Shown here: piece after piece, positions 7,701-14,178 of the stretch
Position numbering within the stretch: the first letter of the stretch is position 1
Layout: each line of letters opens with the position of its first letter
Source of the DNA: Gemmatimonadota bacterium
Lineage (GTDB): Bacteria > Gemmatimonadota > Gemmatimonadetes > Longimicrobiales > Longimicrobiaceae
Assembly: GCA_019348265.1 (NCBI GenBank)
Contig: JAHWJV010000037.1
Location: forward strand, 1-14,178
Direction: 5' to 3'
DNA: 14,178 nt
The notes under the pieces: generated by a model
Told to the model about the DNA's origin: nothing
The model's input: only the letters and a program-made list of their open reading frames with translations
The model's database searches: none
Program-made: the position numbers and the translations under genes

Positions 7701-9403
7701 TAACGCCGAAAGGCCCCGGCCGCGTGCCGCTCGGCACATACCTCCCGCAGGTCCTCCTGATGTTCGTGACGGTGATCTCCGTCAACTGGGCCACGGTCGC
7801 CTTCAGCCTCGGCTGGATCGATTACGACGCACCGGGTTGGCGGTCGCTCGCCTTCCAGGTCAACTTTCTCTGGGCTGCGCTGAACTTCGTGTTCGCGGCG
7901 TACGTGGTGCGCCTCAGCATACGGATCCAGCAGCAGCGGCAGGACCACCGCTTCGCGGACAGGTTTCCGATGCACGTCCGGCTCCGGGATCAGCGCGGGC
8001 GGCTCGGCGAGCGGGAGATCGCGTTGACGGAAGACCTCAACGCAAACGGCTTGCGCTTTCGCTCGGTCGCCCAGTTCGAGCCGGGATCGGACCTGAAGCT
8101 GACGCTCCCGCTCTCCACCGGGGAGGCGTCGGCGAACGCGCTCGTGGTGCACGTCAGGCGCGACCCAGAGGCGGACGTCGAGATCTACGTGCACGGGGTG
8201 GAATTCCGGGATATTCCCCTCGACGTGCGCGACGCGATCGAGCTGCACTGCGCGCATCACTCGGTGCCGATCGAACAGATGCGCTACCAGAAGCAAACGG
8301 GAGTACTGGCACGCGCGCAGGACTGGGTGCGGAACGCTCGGGGCGAGCCCCGTCGCCGCGTTCGGCTTCCTACGTGGGTGCAGATCGGCCCGACCGACGA
8401 GAGCGCCACCCCCCGCGAGGAGGTCGCCTTTCTGGAGGAGATCAGCCGCAGCGGCGCGCGCCTGATCATGAACCAGGCTGTCGCTCCGGGCACCCACATC
8501 ATCTTCGAGGTTCCCGGCACCGAGCTGCGCGGCGAAGGACCCGCGGTCTTCTCGCGCGCGCTCGAGACACCGATTGGTGTAAGGTTTGCTGTGGGAATGC
8601 GCCGTGAAATCGGACGTGACCAAGACCCTCGCACGGATAGGAAAATGCGAATTCCAAGACTGTGGCGTGCCGCCGGCGTCGCTACGTCCCTTGCCCTCGC
8701 CCTCGGCGGAACGGCCTCCCGGGGCGCCGCACAGCTCGAGGCCGCGATCTACGGGTCGGGTGAGATCGATACCGAGAACACGTCCGTGGCCTCGATTGGC
8801 GCGTCCGTCCAGCCGCCTGGACTCGGCTTCAAGCCGGTGGCCTCGATCCTGGCCTACCAGCTGACTTTCCCGGCCGGCACGGGCACTCAGAGCGTTACCG
8901 CGTTCAACCCCGCGCTTGGGCTGCGGTATCAGTGGGTGCCCGGCGCGCTTCAGGCCTCGGTCGGGTACCTCTTCCTTTCCGGCGAGACGGACGCAGCGGT
9001 CGGCGCCCCGGGTGGCGGCGAGTCTGGCATCACCGGCGCGGTGCTGGCGGACTACTGGGGAGACGGAACCACGCTGGCGCAGGGGATCGCCAGTTACAAT
9101 TTCGCGGACGACTACATCTGGAGCCGCCTCCGCGCCACGCGCCAGGTGACCGACTTCAACTTCGCGCCCATTCGGTTGGGAGCAGAAGTCGTCGGTCAGG
9201 GCGAGGACGTCTTCGACATCGAGGAGGACGACCTGACGGCCGTAAACGCCGGCTACCGCGCCTTTCAGGCGGGAGTGGTCGGAGACTACCAGCTCAGCCC
9301 CGACTTTCGGCTCACCGGCATCGTCGGTGGCAAGACCGATAACATCACCGGGAACCCGGACATCTTCCCGTACTTCAAGGTAGAGTTCCTCTACCTGCCC
9401 TGA
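4787..9403 (+). CDS. bcsA: Cellulose synthase (BcsA-type GT2, tandem PilZ) with N-terminal pseudo-MinD domain and in-frame C-terminal barrel
   Basis: This single 1538-residue frame contains several modules. The start is TTG at 4787, six bases after GGAG. Residues 1-165 are basic, then Pro/Ala/Glu-rich. Residues 166-330 resemble MinD/BcsQ and BY-kinase ATPases but lack the Walker residues. Residues 340-550 are a low-complexity linker. Two membrane segments follow (about 562-582, 590-615). The GT2 core has TTYDE (Asp640), DDG (666-668), DAD (714-716), FFCGS (784-788), TED (809-811) and QHRRW (847-851): a complete processive beta-glucan synthase set using a UDP-sugar. More membrane segments lie at about 875-1045. 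A first PilZ domain (about 1050-1165) has RxxxR and DLNANG in place of DxSxxG. A second (about 1185-1275) has RRRVR and EISRSG. Both sites are near consensus, so c-di-GMP binding is plausible. From residue 1287 a signal-peptide-like sequence and a beta-rich domain follow with no stop. The polymer is probably cellulose, by motif and by the GH6 neighbour, but another beta-linked glucan is possible. No bcsB or bcsC lies in the window. Confidence 0.88.
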   Translation: MTLDYGGIDSGLPRLDRRMLERMAVGAPMPARVRTKHTVGLRVGGLRRVVGRRAPRPVAPDPPFPAAPPSPFQTTAPAESAPIQTAIVKPALTAEPEPEVESGPAFQVAPLPQPALETTARAHPEPTAETEVVPTLEPPTGMEGASIQEATVLPDPPAPAVRPFGGPLLLVVADRALRGSTEAVNAVLQAARDMTAGGEVAIIDLDVEHPYLADRLNARGPEGLADVLLFGTSLRHAIRPSAEAGVSVLPVGAAPNMDELFRHPRWQRSVSEAERRGITLLANGPHDEPGLHALAAVADAVILVAHEGSATDVRADLPADLRLAGVFTVPMPLAREPASVSGAVVSEAEATDAAVIRTAVIDRAALDAAAIHAPAGGAEAVDANTEAEDEELKRSRLAMAAVIAGSTTLPDEPPTERAPGAKELSPADPAGGGPGSALSRWLRAEEERLESGGGGSSPPSLAEAAAQRAREITEREPEAPSGPARAGVAAGAVATAAAIATTVRPSAQSAPTAPPEVEPPLAEIDEREDDDRLTRVIAPPRPAGQPPAKYIVPRIPEWREKIIRVSAVLILAYWTYYIAWRWTSTLNLEALWFSIPLVLAETWGLLTAYFMVFTTWRLNHRDPLPAPSGLSVDVFITTYDEPLEIIRRTAISARAMRYPHQTYVLDDGRREEVRAMAAEFGIGYIERENNEHAKAGNLNNALKHTSGDFILQLDADHAPLPQMLDQVLGFFEDPAVAFVQTPQDFYNTDSFTSDLNEAAHRLWEEQRLFFAVIQPGKDRTNSAFFCGSCAAMRRSALDEIGGFSTESITEDIETSLLLHARGWKSVYYGESLAYGLAAGSADAFHTQHRRWARGAMQVIRKFNPLGYPGLAPAHRIGYFYSLTAYVIGLQKLVFYSAPIVFFLTGVLPISALDRDFLIRFVPYLVVSIALAEMLARGLGFTWLVERYQMAKFWTYASALPTFFTSRRLRFRVTPKGPGRVPLGTYLPQVLLMFVTVISVNWATVAFSLGWIDYDAPGWRSLAFQVNFLWAALNFVFAAYVVRLSIRIQQQRQDHRFADRFPMHVRLRDQRGRLGEREIALTEDLNANGLRFRSVAQFEPGSDLKLTLPLSTGEASANALVVHVRRDPEADVEIYVHGVEFRDIPLDVRDAIELHCAHHSVPIEQMRYQKQTGVLARAQDWVRNARGEPRRRVRLPTWVQIGPTDESATPREEVAFLEEISRSGARLIMNQAVAPGTHIIFEVPGTELRGEGPAVFSRALETPIGVRFAVGMRREIGRDQDPRTDRKMRIPRLWRAAGVATSLALALGGTASRGAAQLEAAIYGSGEIDTENTSVASIGASVQPPGLGFKPVASILAYQLTFPAGTGTQSVTAFNPALGLRYQWVPGALQASVGYLFLSGETDAAVGAPGGGESGITGAVLADYWGDGTTLAQGIASYNFADDYIWSRLRATRQVTDFNFAPIRLGAEVVGQGEDVFDIEEDDLTAVNAGYRAFQAGVVGDYQLSPDFRLTGIVGGKTDNITGNPDIFPYFKVEFLYLP
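8645..9403 (+). other. In-frame signal peptide plus beta-barrel-like module, probably its own gene
   Basis: This is the last 252 codons of the cellulose synthase frame. It begins at an ATG (codon 1287) followed by a complete signal peptide: MRIPRLWR, a hydrophobic alanine/leucine core, then SRGAAQ. The rest alternates polar and hydrophobic residues in short strands rich in Gly, Tyr and Phe, and ends in YFKVEFLYLP, typical of the last strand of an outer-membrane barrel. A weak ribosome binding site, GGA, lies seven bases upstream. A signal peptide cannot work in the middle of a chain after cytoplasmic PilZ domains, so separate translation from 8645 makes more biological sense. Size and context recall BcsS-type outer-membrane proteins of cellulose operons, but I cannot confirm that family. 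Three stop codons in one other frame (8605, 8617, 8638) lie just before the ATG, so a one-base indel may have merged two genes. Confidence 0.6.
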
Positions 9404-9421
9404 GATGGCGGCAGAAACGCC

Positions 9422-9470
9422 AGGCGGTCGGCGCGCACGGGGGAACCCATACGCGCTGACCGCCTTTCGT
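9422..9470 (+). terminator. Rho-independent terminator after the cellulose synthase operon
   Basis: A 14-base-pair stem (9422-9435 with 9452-9465, one G-T pair) encloses a 16-base loop and is followed by TTTCGT. It starts 18 bases after the stop codon of the synthase/barrel frame and ends just before the ATG at 9474. It therefore closes the operon and supports 9474 rather than 9405 as the start of the following broken gene. The T-run is short. Confidence 0.72.
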
Positions 9471-9473
9471 ACG

Positions 9474-10002
9474 ATGGCTCCCCGCCGGACGAACCGAGCA
9501 TGCAGGCCACTCAGACGCTACGCCCTCATCTCGATCCCAGCCGCGATCACCACGATCGCGCTCAAGACGAGCGCATACCTCCTGACGGGGTCGGTAGGGC
9601 TCCTCTCCGACGCGTTCGAATCGCTCGTCAATCTGGCCGCCACGCTTTCAGCTGCTCAGCCGCTCACTCCTTGGCCTCCTCGACACGGCGCTTCCGGAGC
9701 CGATCCGTGCCAGGATCGTCGCGGTGCTCGAAAGCCATCAGCTGCACGGCGTCGAGTACCACGCGCTGCGCACCAGGCAGGCCGGGGCTCGACGCTTCAT
9801 TTCCTTCCACATCCTGGTTCCCGGGCACTGGACCGTGCAGCGAGGGCACGACCTTCTGGAGCGCATCGAGGAGGAGGTGCGAGCGGCGATCCCCAACAGC
9901 ACCGTCTTCACTCACCTGGAGCCGCTCGAGGATCCTGTGTCCTTTCAGGACACCCGGCTGGAGCGCGAGGAGAGAGCGCGTCGCGAAGAAAATCTCGGTT
10001 AG
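9474..10002 (+). pseudogene. Remnant of a cation diffusion facilitator (CDF) transporter gene
   Basis: Both ends of a CDF family metal-cation/proton antiporter are recognisable, but in different frames. From the ATG at 9474 to about 9650 the frame encodes a basic N-terminus and the first two membrane helices, including YALISIPAAITTIALK and GSVGLLSDAFESLVNL, the family's metal-site region. The frame then becomes unrelated sequence. From about 9660 a second frame encodes RSLLGLLDTALPE, then GVEYHALRTRQAGARRF and FHILVPGHWTV, up to HLEPLEDP and a TAG at 10000-10002. This is the CDF cytoplasmic C-terminal domain. Membrane helices 3 to 6 are missing, roughly 120-140 residues judged from the usual length of about 300. 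The gene is therefore broken by an internal deletion that also changes frame; a collapsed assembly would look the same. Its stop overlaps the stop of the convergent ccdA gene by three bases. It cannot transport metal as it stands. Confidence 0.82.
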
Positions 10003-10736
10003 AGCCGGTCCCGCAGGAAATCCGGCGTCCAGCTATCCAGGACGGACGAGAGCAGGGTGAAGGAACCGGTGATCATCAGCACGCCGACCGCGATGAGCAG
10101 CGCACCGCTGAGACGGCTGATCCAGGGGAACCACGGCCCCACCCGCTTGACCCCGCCGAGGAAGCGGTCGAGCAGCAGCGCGGCGCCGAGGAAGGGAATC
10201 GCCAACCCGGCCGAGTAAACGAAGAGCAGGCCCACGCCGTCGGCGACCGAGCCGCGGGTCGCGGCCAGCGTGAGGATCCCGCCGAGCACAGGCCCCAGGC
10301 ACGGCGTCCACCCCGCCCCGAACGTCACACCCACCAGCAGAGTCCCTAGGTAGCCGAGCGGCTTGTCGCTGAGGTGTACACGCCACTCCCTCCCGGCTCC
10401 CGGGACACGCACGATGCCCAGCAGGTAGAGGCCGAACAGGACCAGCATGACCCCGCCAACCCGTTCGACCCAGCGCCTCGCATACCCGAACAGAGCGCCC
10501 AGAAAGGTGGCGGAGGCGCCGAGCGTCACGAACACGAGGGTGAAGCCGACGACGAACAGGACGCCGTGGACGAGCACCCCCCGCCGGTCCCTGCCGGGCG
10601 TGGTGAGCTCGTCCAGCGTCATCCCCGTAATGAAGGTCACGTAGCTGGGGATCAACGGGAGCACGCACGGGGACAGGAACGACAGCAGCCCCGCCGTGAA
10701 CGCCACCGCCAGCCCGATCGCCTGCGTCTCTAGCAA
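9999..10736 (-). CDS. ccdA: CcdA-type cytochrome c biogenesis / thiol-disulfide transporter
   Basis: This 245-residue inner-membrane protein belongs to the CcdA/DsbD transmembrane family. These proteins pass electrons from cytoplasmic thioredoxin to periplasmic thiol-reducing partners, as in cytochrome c maturation. Six hydrophobic helices are visible. The two redox cysteines lie in the family motifs SFLSPCVLPLIPSY (Cys24) and GWTPCLGPVLGGI (Cys146), near the starts of helices 1 and 4. Length matches the family. The start appears to be TTG at 10736-10734, since no ATG or GTG lies between it and the upstream in-frame TAG. The N-terminus LETQAIGLAVAFTAG fits the usual start of helix 1. There is no adjacent thioredoxin-like or cytochrome c assembly gene, so its partner lies elsewhere. 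It is transcribed towards the CDF remnant and away from the polysaccharide export genes. Confidence 0.9.
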   Translation of the reverse strand: MLETQAIGLAVAFTAGLLSFLSPCVLPLIPSYVTFITGMTLDELTTPGRDRRGVLVHGVLFVVGFTLVFVTLGASATFLGALFGYARRWVERVGGVMLVLFGLYLLGIVRVPGAGREWRVHLSDKPLGYLGTLLVGVTFGAGWTPCLGPVLGGILTLAATRGSVADGVGLLFVYSAGLAIPFLGAALLLDRFLGGVKRVGPWFPWISRLSGALLIAVGVLMITGSFTLLSSVLDSWTPDFLRDRL

Positions 10737-11208
10737 ATTCGTGCTCTAAGTCTTTGAGTGGAGCCTTGCACCCGTGACGTCGTGGGCTGCATAATACGGA
10801 GGTTCCGCAGCAAATCAACAGCGCCCCGCACCTGCTCCGCCGCGGGCGCGACCCGTCTGTCCCGCCAGGGAGAATCCCACCGCTCGACCTCCCGGAAGCC
10901 GATCGATCCGCTCCCCACCGTTCCCGTGGTCGTTGGAGTTGAAACGCCGAAGCGGTGTACACCAGACGCTCGCCAGGCGTGCCGGAGCGGCGATGCGCCG
11001 CGTCCGCCCCTTTACCGCCGCCCTGTCGGAACCCGCACGATCGCCCAACTCGCGTGGTGGCGGCGGCTCGGAACCTGACCGGCCTGCAGGTGTTGCAACA
11101 CAGACGTTTGGCATGTTGATTGCCAACTTTTGCTAAATGACGGACATGTCGGCGCTTCCCGAGCACCCGCTCTGGGCAGCGCTCCGCAGCCGTTCGCCCC
11201 CGATTACC
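10737..11208. other. Divergent non-coding interval between ccdA and the export genes
   Basis: I see no credible protein gene here: the open frames are Arg/Pro/Cys-rich chance translations. The interval holds two perfect 10-bp palindromes, GGTGTACACC at 10954-10963 and TGTTGCAACA at 11091-11100. It also holds a hairpin at 10984-11005 (GCGGCG, loop ATG, CGCCGC, extended by GGA/TCC after a bulge) and a 6-7-6 inverted repeat at 11108-11126. Base composition becomes AT-richer over 11091-11139, as expected near a promoter. No tRNA or riboswitch fold was recognised. Confidence 0.5.
11108..11139 (+). promoter_or_regulatory. Candidate promoter/operator of the polysaccharide export operon
   Basis: TTGGCA at 11108-11113 resembles a -35 box. 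It also forms an inverted repeat with TGCCAA at 11121-11126 across a seven-base spacer. About 17-20 bases downstream lies the AT-rich TGCTAAAT, a poor -10 match. The site sits in the only AT-rich stretch upstream of the Wza-like gene. If transcription starts just after it, the ATG at 11137 could not be used and the start would be 11209. The -10 match is weak, so this is tentative. Confidence 0.3.
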
Positions 11209-11835
11209 ATGCGTCTGATCGCGCTCTCCATCGCTCTACTCCTGGTTCTCGCGCCCGCTAAAGTGGCCGCGCAGGCGGCTCCTGCGCCCACTGCGCCGAC
11301 TGTCTGGTCGGCCCAGCCGCTGCGCCCGGGGGACATCATCCGGCTGCGGGTTTGGCGGGAGCCGGACATGGCGGGCGACTATCCGATCAATGAAGAAGGT
11401 ATGGCAGTTCTCCCGAGGTTAGGCAAAACGCAAGTCGGGGGGGAGTCGCCGAGGCAGCTGGAGGCACGGCTGGTGAAGGCGTACGAGCGATATCTGCAAC
11501 AGCCCTCGGTGGAAATCACGCTGCTTCGCCGCGTCCAGGTTCTCGGGGCGGTCCGGACTCCGGGACTGCACCCGGTCGACGCGACGATGACGGTGTCCGA
11601 TGTGCTCGCCCTCGCCGGCGGAGCGACGGAGCAGGGAGATCCGGATCGGATCGAGCTGATCCGCGGCGGGCAGCGCCAGCAGATCCGACTGTCCGCCACT
11701 ACGCGCGTCGTGGATTCGGTGATCCAGTCCGGTGATCAGATCTACGTACCCGAGCGGAGCTGGTTGAGCCGGAACTCGGGGATTCTGGCCGCGGGAATCA
11801 CCAGCTTGTTCATCGGCTTCTTCACGAGACGGTGA
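11209..11835 (+). CDS. Short Wza-like polysaccharide export protein (Poly_export + SLBB)
   Basis: This 208-residue periplasmic or outer-membrane export protein belongs to the polysaccharide export (PES) family, which forms the channel for capsule or exopolysaccharide. A signal peptide covers residues 1-22 (MRLIALSIALLLVLAP, ending VAAQ), with no lipobox Cys. The PES domain spans about 37-105 and starts with the characteristic LRPGDIIRLRVWREPDM. One SLBB-like beta-grasp domain follows at about 107-180, with VQVLGAVRTPGLHPV and DVLALAGG. A hydrophobic C-terminal helix (189-206) ends in FFTRR and may cross or enter the outer membrane. E. coli Wza is about 380 residues with more repeats, so this is a short single-SLBB version. 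The ATG at 11209 begins the signal peptide directly; an in-frame ATG at 11137 would add 24 non-signal-like residues. Neither has a clear Shine-Dalgarno. The next gene, a Wzc-like kinase, follows with six bases or fewer between them, so the two probably act as a pair. Confidence 0.87.
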   Translation: MRLIALSIALLLVLAPAKVAAQAAPAPTAPTVWSAQPLRPGDIIRLRVWREPDMAGDYPINEEGMAVLPRLGKTQVGGESPRQLEARLVKAYERYLQQPSVEITLLRRVQVLGAVRTPGLHPVDATMTVSDVLALAGGATEQGDPDRIELIRGGQRQQIRLSATTRVVDSVIQSGDQIYVPERSWLSRNSGILAAGITSLFIGFFTRR

Positions 11836-11840
11836 CCTCC

Positions 11841-14178
11841 ATGCGAAGCCTTCCTCCTCCACCGCCGCCGACGGCACGTGAGCAGGCGACCCCGGACCTC
11901 CGCGAGGCGACCGGCATCTTGCGTCGCCACCGCTGGGTACTGCTTGCCTGTCCGCTCATCGGGATCGCGCTGGGCCTCGGGTTCGCCTCCCTTCGGGATC
12001 CGGTCTACGAGGCATCTGCGCTGATCGCCATGGGGGAGCAGCAGCCTGGTGTGACCACCATCGTCAACACGGGTTCGCTGACGGAGGCGCAGCGGATCGC
12101 GACCGAGATCCAGGAGCTGCAGAGCAGGAACCTGGCGCGCGCGGTGGTGGATTCCCTGGGCCTGCAGGTAGAGGTCGTGGAGCCGGCCGGCGTGCCGCGT
12201 TCCGAGCTGATCCAGCGGGTTTCCCTCCCCGAGGCGGTGATGCCGGCGAGCTACCGACTGTCACGGCAGTCGGACGGACGCTTCCGCGTGCAGGACGAGA
12301 AGAGCGATTCTGTCCTTGGCACCTACGCGGTCGGAGCGCCGATCCCCCTGGGCGGGAGCCAGATAGTGCTCTCACCGGAGGCGGTCGGGCACGAGGCGAT
12401 CGAGCTGTCGATCCATAGCCGCTCCGATGCCGTGGAGGCCGTGGAGACCGACCTCGAGGTGAAGCAGCCCAGCCCCGAAGTCAGGATGGTCCGGGTCAGC
12501 TATCGCGCTTCCGATCCGGAGCTCGCGCGGGATGTTCCGAACGTACTTACCGCTCGGTACATGGCGCTCCGCGAGTTCAACCAGAAGGCGACGGCGCGGA
12601 CGGCGGCGACCTTTCTACGCGCGCAGCTCGACACGGTGACCCGGCAGCTGAACATGTCCCAGGCACAGCTGCGCGCGTTCCAGGAACGGAACAGAGTGAT
12701 CGACCCACAGCTGGAGTCGTCCACGCAGGTTACCCAGCTCGCTCAGCTCCGCGCGCAGCGCGGAACGCTGGCGGCCGAGCGAGACGCGCTGACGAGCGTC
12801 TTCAACGAGGTGCGACGCTCGGCGGGAGCTGAGCGCCCGGGCGTCGCTTCGCCCTATCGCCGACTCGTCGGCTACCCGGCGTTTCTGCAGAACGAAGCGG
12901 CCACGCAGCTGCTCAGCTCGCTCTCGGTCGTTGAGAACCAGCGCGCGGACTTGGCCACGCGCCGCACCGCGGAAGACCCCGACCTTCGGGCGCTCGACGC
13001 GCGGGTGGCGGAGATCGAGCGGCAGCTGCAGTCGATGGTGAGCACCTACCTGCAGAGTATCACAAGGCAGGTGGCGGCCATGGACGCGGAGCTGGGGAGG
13101 TCTCAGGCACAGCTCAGCCAGATGCCGGCCAAGGCAACGGAGTTCGCGCGCCTCTCGATGGAGCCTCAGGCACTGGCGGCCACGTACGAACTGCTGCAGA
13201 CCCGCCTCAAGGAGGCGGAGATCGCCGAGGCGGCGCAGGTCAACACTGTGCGCGTGGTGGATTCGGCGGACCTGCCCAGGGAGCCGACCGGACCGGGCGC
13301 GCCGCTTTTCGCGGGAGCCGGGGCCGCGGTGGTGCTCCTCCTCGGGATCGGGCTCGTCTTCGCGCGCGAGTACGCGGACCAGGCAGTGCACACCCGGGCG
13401 GACGTGCAGGCGGCGATCGGCATCCCGGTGCTCGGGATGATCCCGGCGGCACAGCCGGCCATGCTCCAGCGCCGCAAGCTGCTCCCGCGCCCGCGAAACC
13501 AGAGCCTGAGCGCCGAAACCGGTGGAGGAAGCGAGCCCGGCCGGATGGTGCAGCCGGCCTCCGGCTCGGTGCCCGCGCTGCTGATCGCGCCGCAGCGCGC
13601 GCCCACCCCCTGGTCCGACGCATACACGCGGCTGCACACCAACATCATGTTCGCGCAGCCGGACTCGGAGATGAAAACCGTGCTCTTCACCAGCCCGCTG
13701 CCCGGGGATGGTAAGACGAGCACCGCGGCGAACTTCGCCATCACGCTCGCGCAGAGCGGACTCAAGGTCCTGCTCATCGACGCAGACCTTCGCCGCGGCA
13801 GCGTGCACGAGCTTTTCGAAACCGGCCCCACGCCGGGTCTGTCCGACCTGCTCTCCGAAGCGCCGGTGCCCGGAGTGCTGCGGCACGCGGACGTCGGGGG
13901 CGGCAAGCCGCTGCGTTACATCGCCGCGGGCAGGACCCCACACAACCCGGTGCAGCTACTGAGCTCCACCGGAATGCGCGCGCTGCTGGAGTGTGCCGAG
14001 CAGGAGTACGACCGGGTCATCATCGACACGCCGCCGCTCAACCTCTTCCCGGACGCCGTCGCGCTGAGCGCCTGGGTCGATGGGGTGGTCGTGGTGGCTC
14101 GAGCCGGCGTGACGCCCTTCGACGCGCTGGTCGACACGGCGGAGCAGCTTCGGCACGCCAACACGCGGGTGGTAGGCG
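11841..14178 (+). CDS. Wzc-like chain-length regulator / BY-kinase, truncated by the window end
   Basis: The frame is open for 779 codons to the right edge, with no stop seen. Residues about 18-60 include the first membrane helix (WVLLACPLIGIALGLGF), the Wzz-type entry. A long periplasmic region follows, with coiled-coil-rich stretches at about 250-480. The family's Pro-rich DLPREPTGPGAP precedes the second helix (about 488-510). A 70-residue linker leads to SDAYTRLHTNIMF, the usual opening of the kinase domain. The kinase keeps Walker A LPGDGKTS (Lys625), Walker A' LLIDADLRR (Asp647, Asp649), AAGRTPHNPVQLLSS and Walker B VIIDTPPL. It should be an active bacterial tyrosine kinase that controls export and chain length with the Wza-like partner. 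The C-terminal tyrosine cluster lies beyond the window. The ATG at 11841 follows the previous stop by five bases. An in-frame GTG at 11832 would overlap that stop as GTGA. Either way, translational coupling is likely. Confidence 0.92.
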   Translation, partial: MRSLPPPPPPTAREQATPDLREATGILRRHRWVLLACPLIGIALGLGFASLRDPVYEASALIAMGEQQPGVTTIVNTGSLTEAQRIATEIQELQSRNLARAVVDSLGLQVEVVEPAGVPRSELIQRVSLPEAVMPASYRLSRQSDGRFRVQDEKSDSVLGTYAVGAPIPLGGSQIVLSPEAVGHEAIELSIHSRSDAVEAVETDLEVKQPSPEVRMVRVSYRASDPELARDVPNVLTARYMALREFNQKATARTAATFLRAQLDTVTRQLNMSQAQLRAFQERNRVIDPQLESSTQVTQLAQLRAQRGTLAAERDALTSVFNEVRRSAGAERPGVASPYRRLVGYPAFLQNEAATQLLSSLSVVENQRADLATRRTAEDPDLRALDARVAEIERQLQSMVSTYLQSITRQVAAMDAELGRSQAQLSQMPAKATEFARLSMEPQALAATYELLQTRLKEAEIAEAAQVNTVRVVDSADLPREPTGPGAPLFAGAGAAVVLLLGIGLVFAREYADQAVHTRADVQAAIGIPVLGMIPAAQPAMLQRRKLLPRPRNQSLSAETGGGSEPGRMVQPASGSVPALLIAPQRAPTPWSDAYTRLHTNIMFAQPDSEMKTVLFTSPLPGDGKTSTAANFAITLAQSGLKVLLIDADLRRGSVHELFETGPTPGLSDLLSEAPVPGVLRHADVGGGKPLRYIAAGRTPHNPVQLLSSTGMRALLECAEQEYDRVIIDTPPLNLFPDAVALSAWVDGVVVVARAGVTPFDALVDTAEQLRHANTRVVG

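Noticed and set aside
5294..8623. Very long leftward open frame of over 1100 codons opposite the synthase
   Set aside because: The translation is Arg/Glu/His-rich with no recognisable motif, while the plus strand has clear domains. It is an antisense shadow caused by high GC and codon bias.
9405..10349. Rightward 314-codon open frame starting right after the synthase stop
   Set aside because: Only its first part after 9474 encodes CDF sequence. Beyond about 9650 it is out of the real frame and then antisense to ccdA. The terminator stem lies inside its first codons.
10758..11136. Small rightward and leftward frames in the ccdA/export interval
   Set aside because: Their compositions are Arg, Pro and Cys-rich with no ribosome binding site or motif, so I treat the interval as non-coding.
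1..14178. CRISPR arrays, insertion sequences, attachment sites or phage genes
   Set aside because: I found no spaced direct repeats, transposase motifs, terminal inverted repeats or tRNA genes on either strand.

Overview
The window is uniformly GC-rich with strongly GC-ending codons, and reads as chromosomal DNA of a diderm soil-type bacterium. Outer-membrane export proteins, a lipoprotein and signal peptides ending in Ala-Gln (…GAAQ, …VAAQ) fit Gemmatimonadota or a similar high-GC phylum. That placement is inference; no rRNA or tRNA gene is present to support it.

Layout. (1) The left edge holds what looks like the first 15 codons of a leftward gene, followed by a 322-base non-coding gap. 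(2) 368-2921 carries a convergent pair: a rightward GH6 cellulase lipoprotein and a leftward DUF3131 protein, with a strong hairpin between them. (3) 3170-9403 is a rightward two-gene operon. A TPR / degenerate HD-GYP / degenerate receiver protein is followed by a very large cellulose-synthase-type ORF. That ORF starts with a MinD/BY-kinase-like domain that has lost its nucleotide-binding residues, continues with a complete GT2 cellulose synthase core and two PilZ domains, and runs without a stop into a signal-peptide-bearing beta-barrel-like protein. A good rho-independent terminator follows. (4) 9474-10002 is a broken cation-diffusion-facilitator gene, with both ends present in different frames and the middle missing. 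It converges on a leftward ccdA gene. (5) After a non-coding divergent interval, a second polysaccharide system begins: a short Wza-like export protein, translationally coupled to a Wzc-like chain-length regulator/tyrosine kinase that runs off the right edge.

The theme is extracellular polysaccharide. The first cluster looks like a c-di-GMP-responsive cellulose (or related beta-glucan) synthase with a GH6 hydrolase in the role usually played by BcsZ (GH8), a DUF3131 protein, and an unusual regulator made of degenerate signalling domains. The second is the start of a Wzx/Wzy-type export locus. The most interesting signal is that nucleotide- and metal-binding sites have been lost in several neighbouring modules: the pseudo-MinD domain fused to the synthase, the HD-GYP and the receiver. 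This suggests that binding rather than catalysis controls the synthase. An intact BY-kinase in the same window gives a direct reference for what was lost.
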